Of a stretch of DNA of 6,805 nucleotides, positions 5,322 through 6,805 are shown piece after piece. The stretch's first letter is position 1. Every line of letters begins with the position of its first letter. Source of the stretch: Candidatus Eisenbergiella stercorigallinarum (GTDB lineage Bacteria; Bacillota; Clostridia; Lachnospirales; Lachnospiraceae). The stretch lies in NCBI GenBank assembly GCA_019120525.1, contig DWUW01000102.1, positions 1 to 6,805 on the forward strand. The letters run 5' to 3'. The notes below the pieces were generated by a model, which worked only from the letters and a program-made list of their open reading frames with translations, had not been told where the DNA came from and searched no databases. Position numbers and translations under genes: made by a program.

Positions 5322-6805
5322 ATGAAAAAATTATGCTATGAAACCTTACAGGAAAAGAATTATGACGGCTATCTTCTGAAGGAAGCCCCCGAGCGTGTAC
5401 TCCAGTTCGGGGAAGGCAGCTTCATGAGGGCTTTCGTGGATTATTTCATCGACCGGATGAACGAGGACGCGGACTTTCACAGCAAGGTGGTCCTGGTCCA
5501 GCCCGTCGGTACCTCCGGCTTAAAGGAAGCCATCAATGAACAGGAGGGGCTCTACACCCTGTACCTGCGCGGAAGCGAGAACGGCCGGAAGGTCAACCGC
5601 AAAAGGATCATCTCCTGTGTCAGCCGCTGCCTGAATTCCGCCACTGATTTTGACGAGGTATTAAAATGCGCGGAAAATCCCGAGCTTCGCTTCCTCTCCT
5701 GCAACACCACGGAGGCCGGCATCGCCTACGATCCCTCCTGCCAGTTTGCGGACCGTCCGGCGGCAAGCTATCCGGGCAAGCTCACCCAGTTTCTTTACAG
5801 ACGCTTCCAGACCTTTGGGAACCAGCCGGGAAAGGGCTTTCTCATCCTGGCCTGCGAGCTGATCGACGACAACGGCAAAGAACTGGAAAAATGCGTGAAA
5901 AAGTATGCTAAGCAGTGGAATCTGGGCGCGGATTTCCTGGCCTGGATCGAAAAGGAAAACACCTTCTGCTCCACCCTGGTGGACCGCATCGTGACCGGCT
6001 TCCCCAGAGCCGAGGCGGATGCCCTCAACGAAGAGAACGGCTATATCGACAACGTGATGGACACCGGCGAGGTCTTCGGCTTCTGGGTCATCGAAGGCCC
6101 CCAGTCCATCAAAGACGAGCTTCCCTTTGAAAAGGCCGGCCTTCCCATTCTGGTCACAGACGATCACAAGCCCTACAAGCAGCGCAAGGTCCGCATCCTG
6201 AACGGCGCGCACACCTCCATGGTGCTGGGCGCATACCTGGCCGGGCAGGATATCGTGCGCGACTGCATGGCGGACGATGTGATCCGCGGCTTCATGAACA
6301 AAGCCATTTATGAGGAGATCATTCCCACTCTCACCCTGCCTGAGGCGGAGCTGAAGGATTTTGCGGCTTCCGTAACGGAACGCTTCCGCAATCCCTTCAT
6401 CGACCATGCGCTCCTTTCCATCTCCTTAAACTCCACCTCCAAGTGGAAAGCGAGAGTGCTTCCTTCCCTGAAGGGCTACGTGGAGAAAAACGGAACCCTG
6501 CCCGCCTGTCTGACGGCTTCCCTGGCCTTCTACATTGCCTTCTATCACGGGACGAAGCTCACTGACGCAGGCCTCATCGGAACCCGTCCGAAGGGAAACG
6601 AATATACCATCAGCGACGACAGGAAGATTCTGGAATTCTTCTATGCCCATAAGGATGACAGCGCCGAGGCTCTGACCCACGCCGTCCTCTCCCGCGCCGA
6701 CTACTGGGGCATGGACCTGACACAGATCCCCGGCCTGGAAGCCGCCGTCCGCGGGGATCTTCAGTACATTGAAGAAAAGGGCGCTTATGAAATGATGAAG
6801 CGGAC
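5322..6805 (+). CDS. uxaB: Tagaturonate reductase (altronate oxidoreductase), 3' end cut by right edge
   Basis: UxaB reduces D-tagaturonate to D-altronate with NADH, linking UxaC to UxaA. It belongs to the polyol-specific long-chain (mannitol) dehydrogenase family. There are 494 codons in the window with no stop. E. coli UxaB is about 483 residues, so only a short tail should be missing. Landmarks are VLQFGEGSFMRAF (26-38, nucleotide-binding loop), LVQPVG (58-63), ACELIDDNG (177-185), DRIVTGFP (221-228) and KVRILNGAHT (289-298). In that last motif Lys289, Asn294 and His297 have the +5/+8 spacing of the catalytic Lys-Asn-His set known in Pseudomonas mannitol dehydrogenase. FRNPFIDH (355-362) follows. 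The ATG at 5322 has GGGAG seven bases upstream. There is no sign of a promoter or terminator between uxaA and uxaB. The close paralogue UxuB (fructuronate reductase) is the main alternative; adjacency to uxaA argues for UxaB. Confidence 0.93.
   Translation, partial: MKKLCYETLQEKNYDGYLLKEAPERVLQFGEGSFMRAFVDYFIDRMNEDADFHSKVVLVQPVGTSGLKEAINEQEGLYTLYLRGSENGRKVNRKRIISCVSRCLNSATDFDEVLKCAENPELRFLSCNTTEAGIAYDPSCQFADRPAASYPGKLTQFLYRRFQTFGNQPGKGFLILACELIDDNGKELEKCVKKYAKQWNLGADFLAWIEKENTFCSTLVDRIVTGFPRAEADALNEENGYIDNVMDTGEVFGFWVIEGPQSIKDELPFEKAGLPILVTDDHKPYKQRKVRILNGAHTSMVLGAYLAGQDIVRDCMADDVIRGFMNKAIYEEIIPTLTLPEAELKDFAASVTERFRNPFIDHALLSISLNSTSKWKARVLPSLKGYVEKNGTLPACLTASLAFYIAFYHGTKLTDAGLIGTRPKGNEYTISDDRKILEFFYAHKDDSAEALTHAVLSRADYWGMDLTQIPGLEAAVRGDLQYIEEKGAYEMMKR

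Noticed and set aside
5661..6407. A 248-codon minus-strand frame opposite uxaB
   Set aside because: It is complementary to conserved uxaB motifs. The real gene is the plus-strand frame that runs off the right edge.

Overview
The window is a chromosomal carbohydrate-catabolism locus, probably from a Gram-positive gut anaerobe of the Clostridia (Lachnospiraceae-like). The reasons for this inference are the strong GGAGG-type ribosome binding sites, the LacI-family local regulator, the moderately high GC content with GC-rich third codon positions, and the gene mix. No species can be named from the sequence alone. No mobile element, CRISPR array, tRNA, rRNA or phage signal is visible.

Layout from left to right. 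(1) A minus-strand pair: the N-terminal part of a Gfo/Idh/MocA NAD(P)-dependent oxidoreductase, cut by the left edge, preceded by a complete TIM-barrel sugar-phosphate isomerase/epimerase-like protein. (2) A 186-bp divergent control region. (3) A plus-strand LacI-family repressor whose stop codon lies in the loop of its own terminator hairpin. (4) uxaC (uronate isomerase) on the minus strand, convergent with the repressor. (5) A 159-bp divergent control region with back-to-back TTGACT -35 boxes and one 14-bp operator-like palindrome per promoter. (6) uxaA (altronate dehydratase) followed by uxaB (tagaturonate reductase) on the plus strand. uxaB runs off the right edge.

The core function is the hexuronate (galacturonate) branch. 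UxaC converts D-galacturonate to D-tagaturonate, UxaB reduces this to D-altronate with NADH, and UxaA dehydrates altronate to 2-keto-3-deoxygluconate. UxaC can also act on D-glucuronate to give D-fructuronate. The later steps (KDG kinase, KDPG aldolase), a transporter and any pectin or glucuronide hydrolase are not in the window. The LacI-family protein is the obvious candidate for an ExuR/KdgR-like local repressor, by context only.

Most of the window is a recognisable pathway in an uncommon arrangement. The parts most worth a second look are the two near-identical palindromes in the uxaC/uxaA region, and the oxidoreductase plus TIM-barrel pair next to the repressor. That pair has an unknown substrate and could feed sugars or uronates into the pathway. 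I found no clear sign of a wholly undescribed system.
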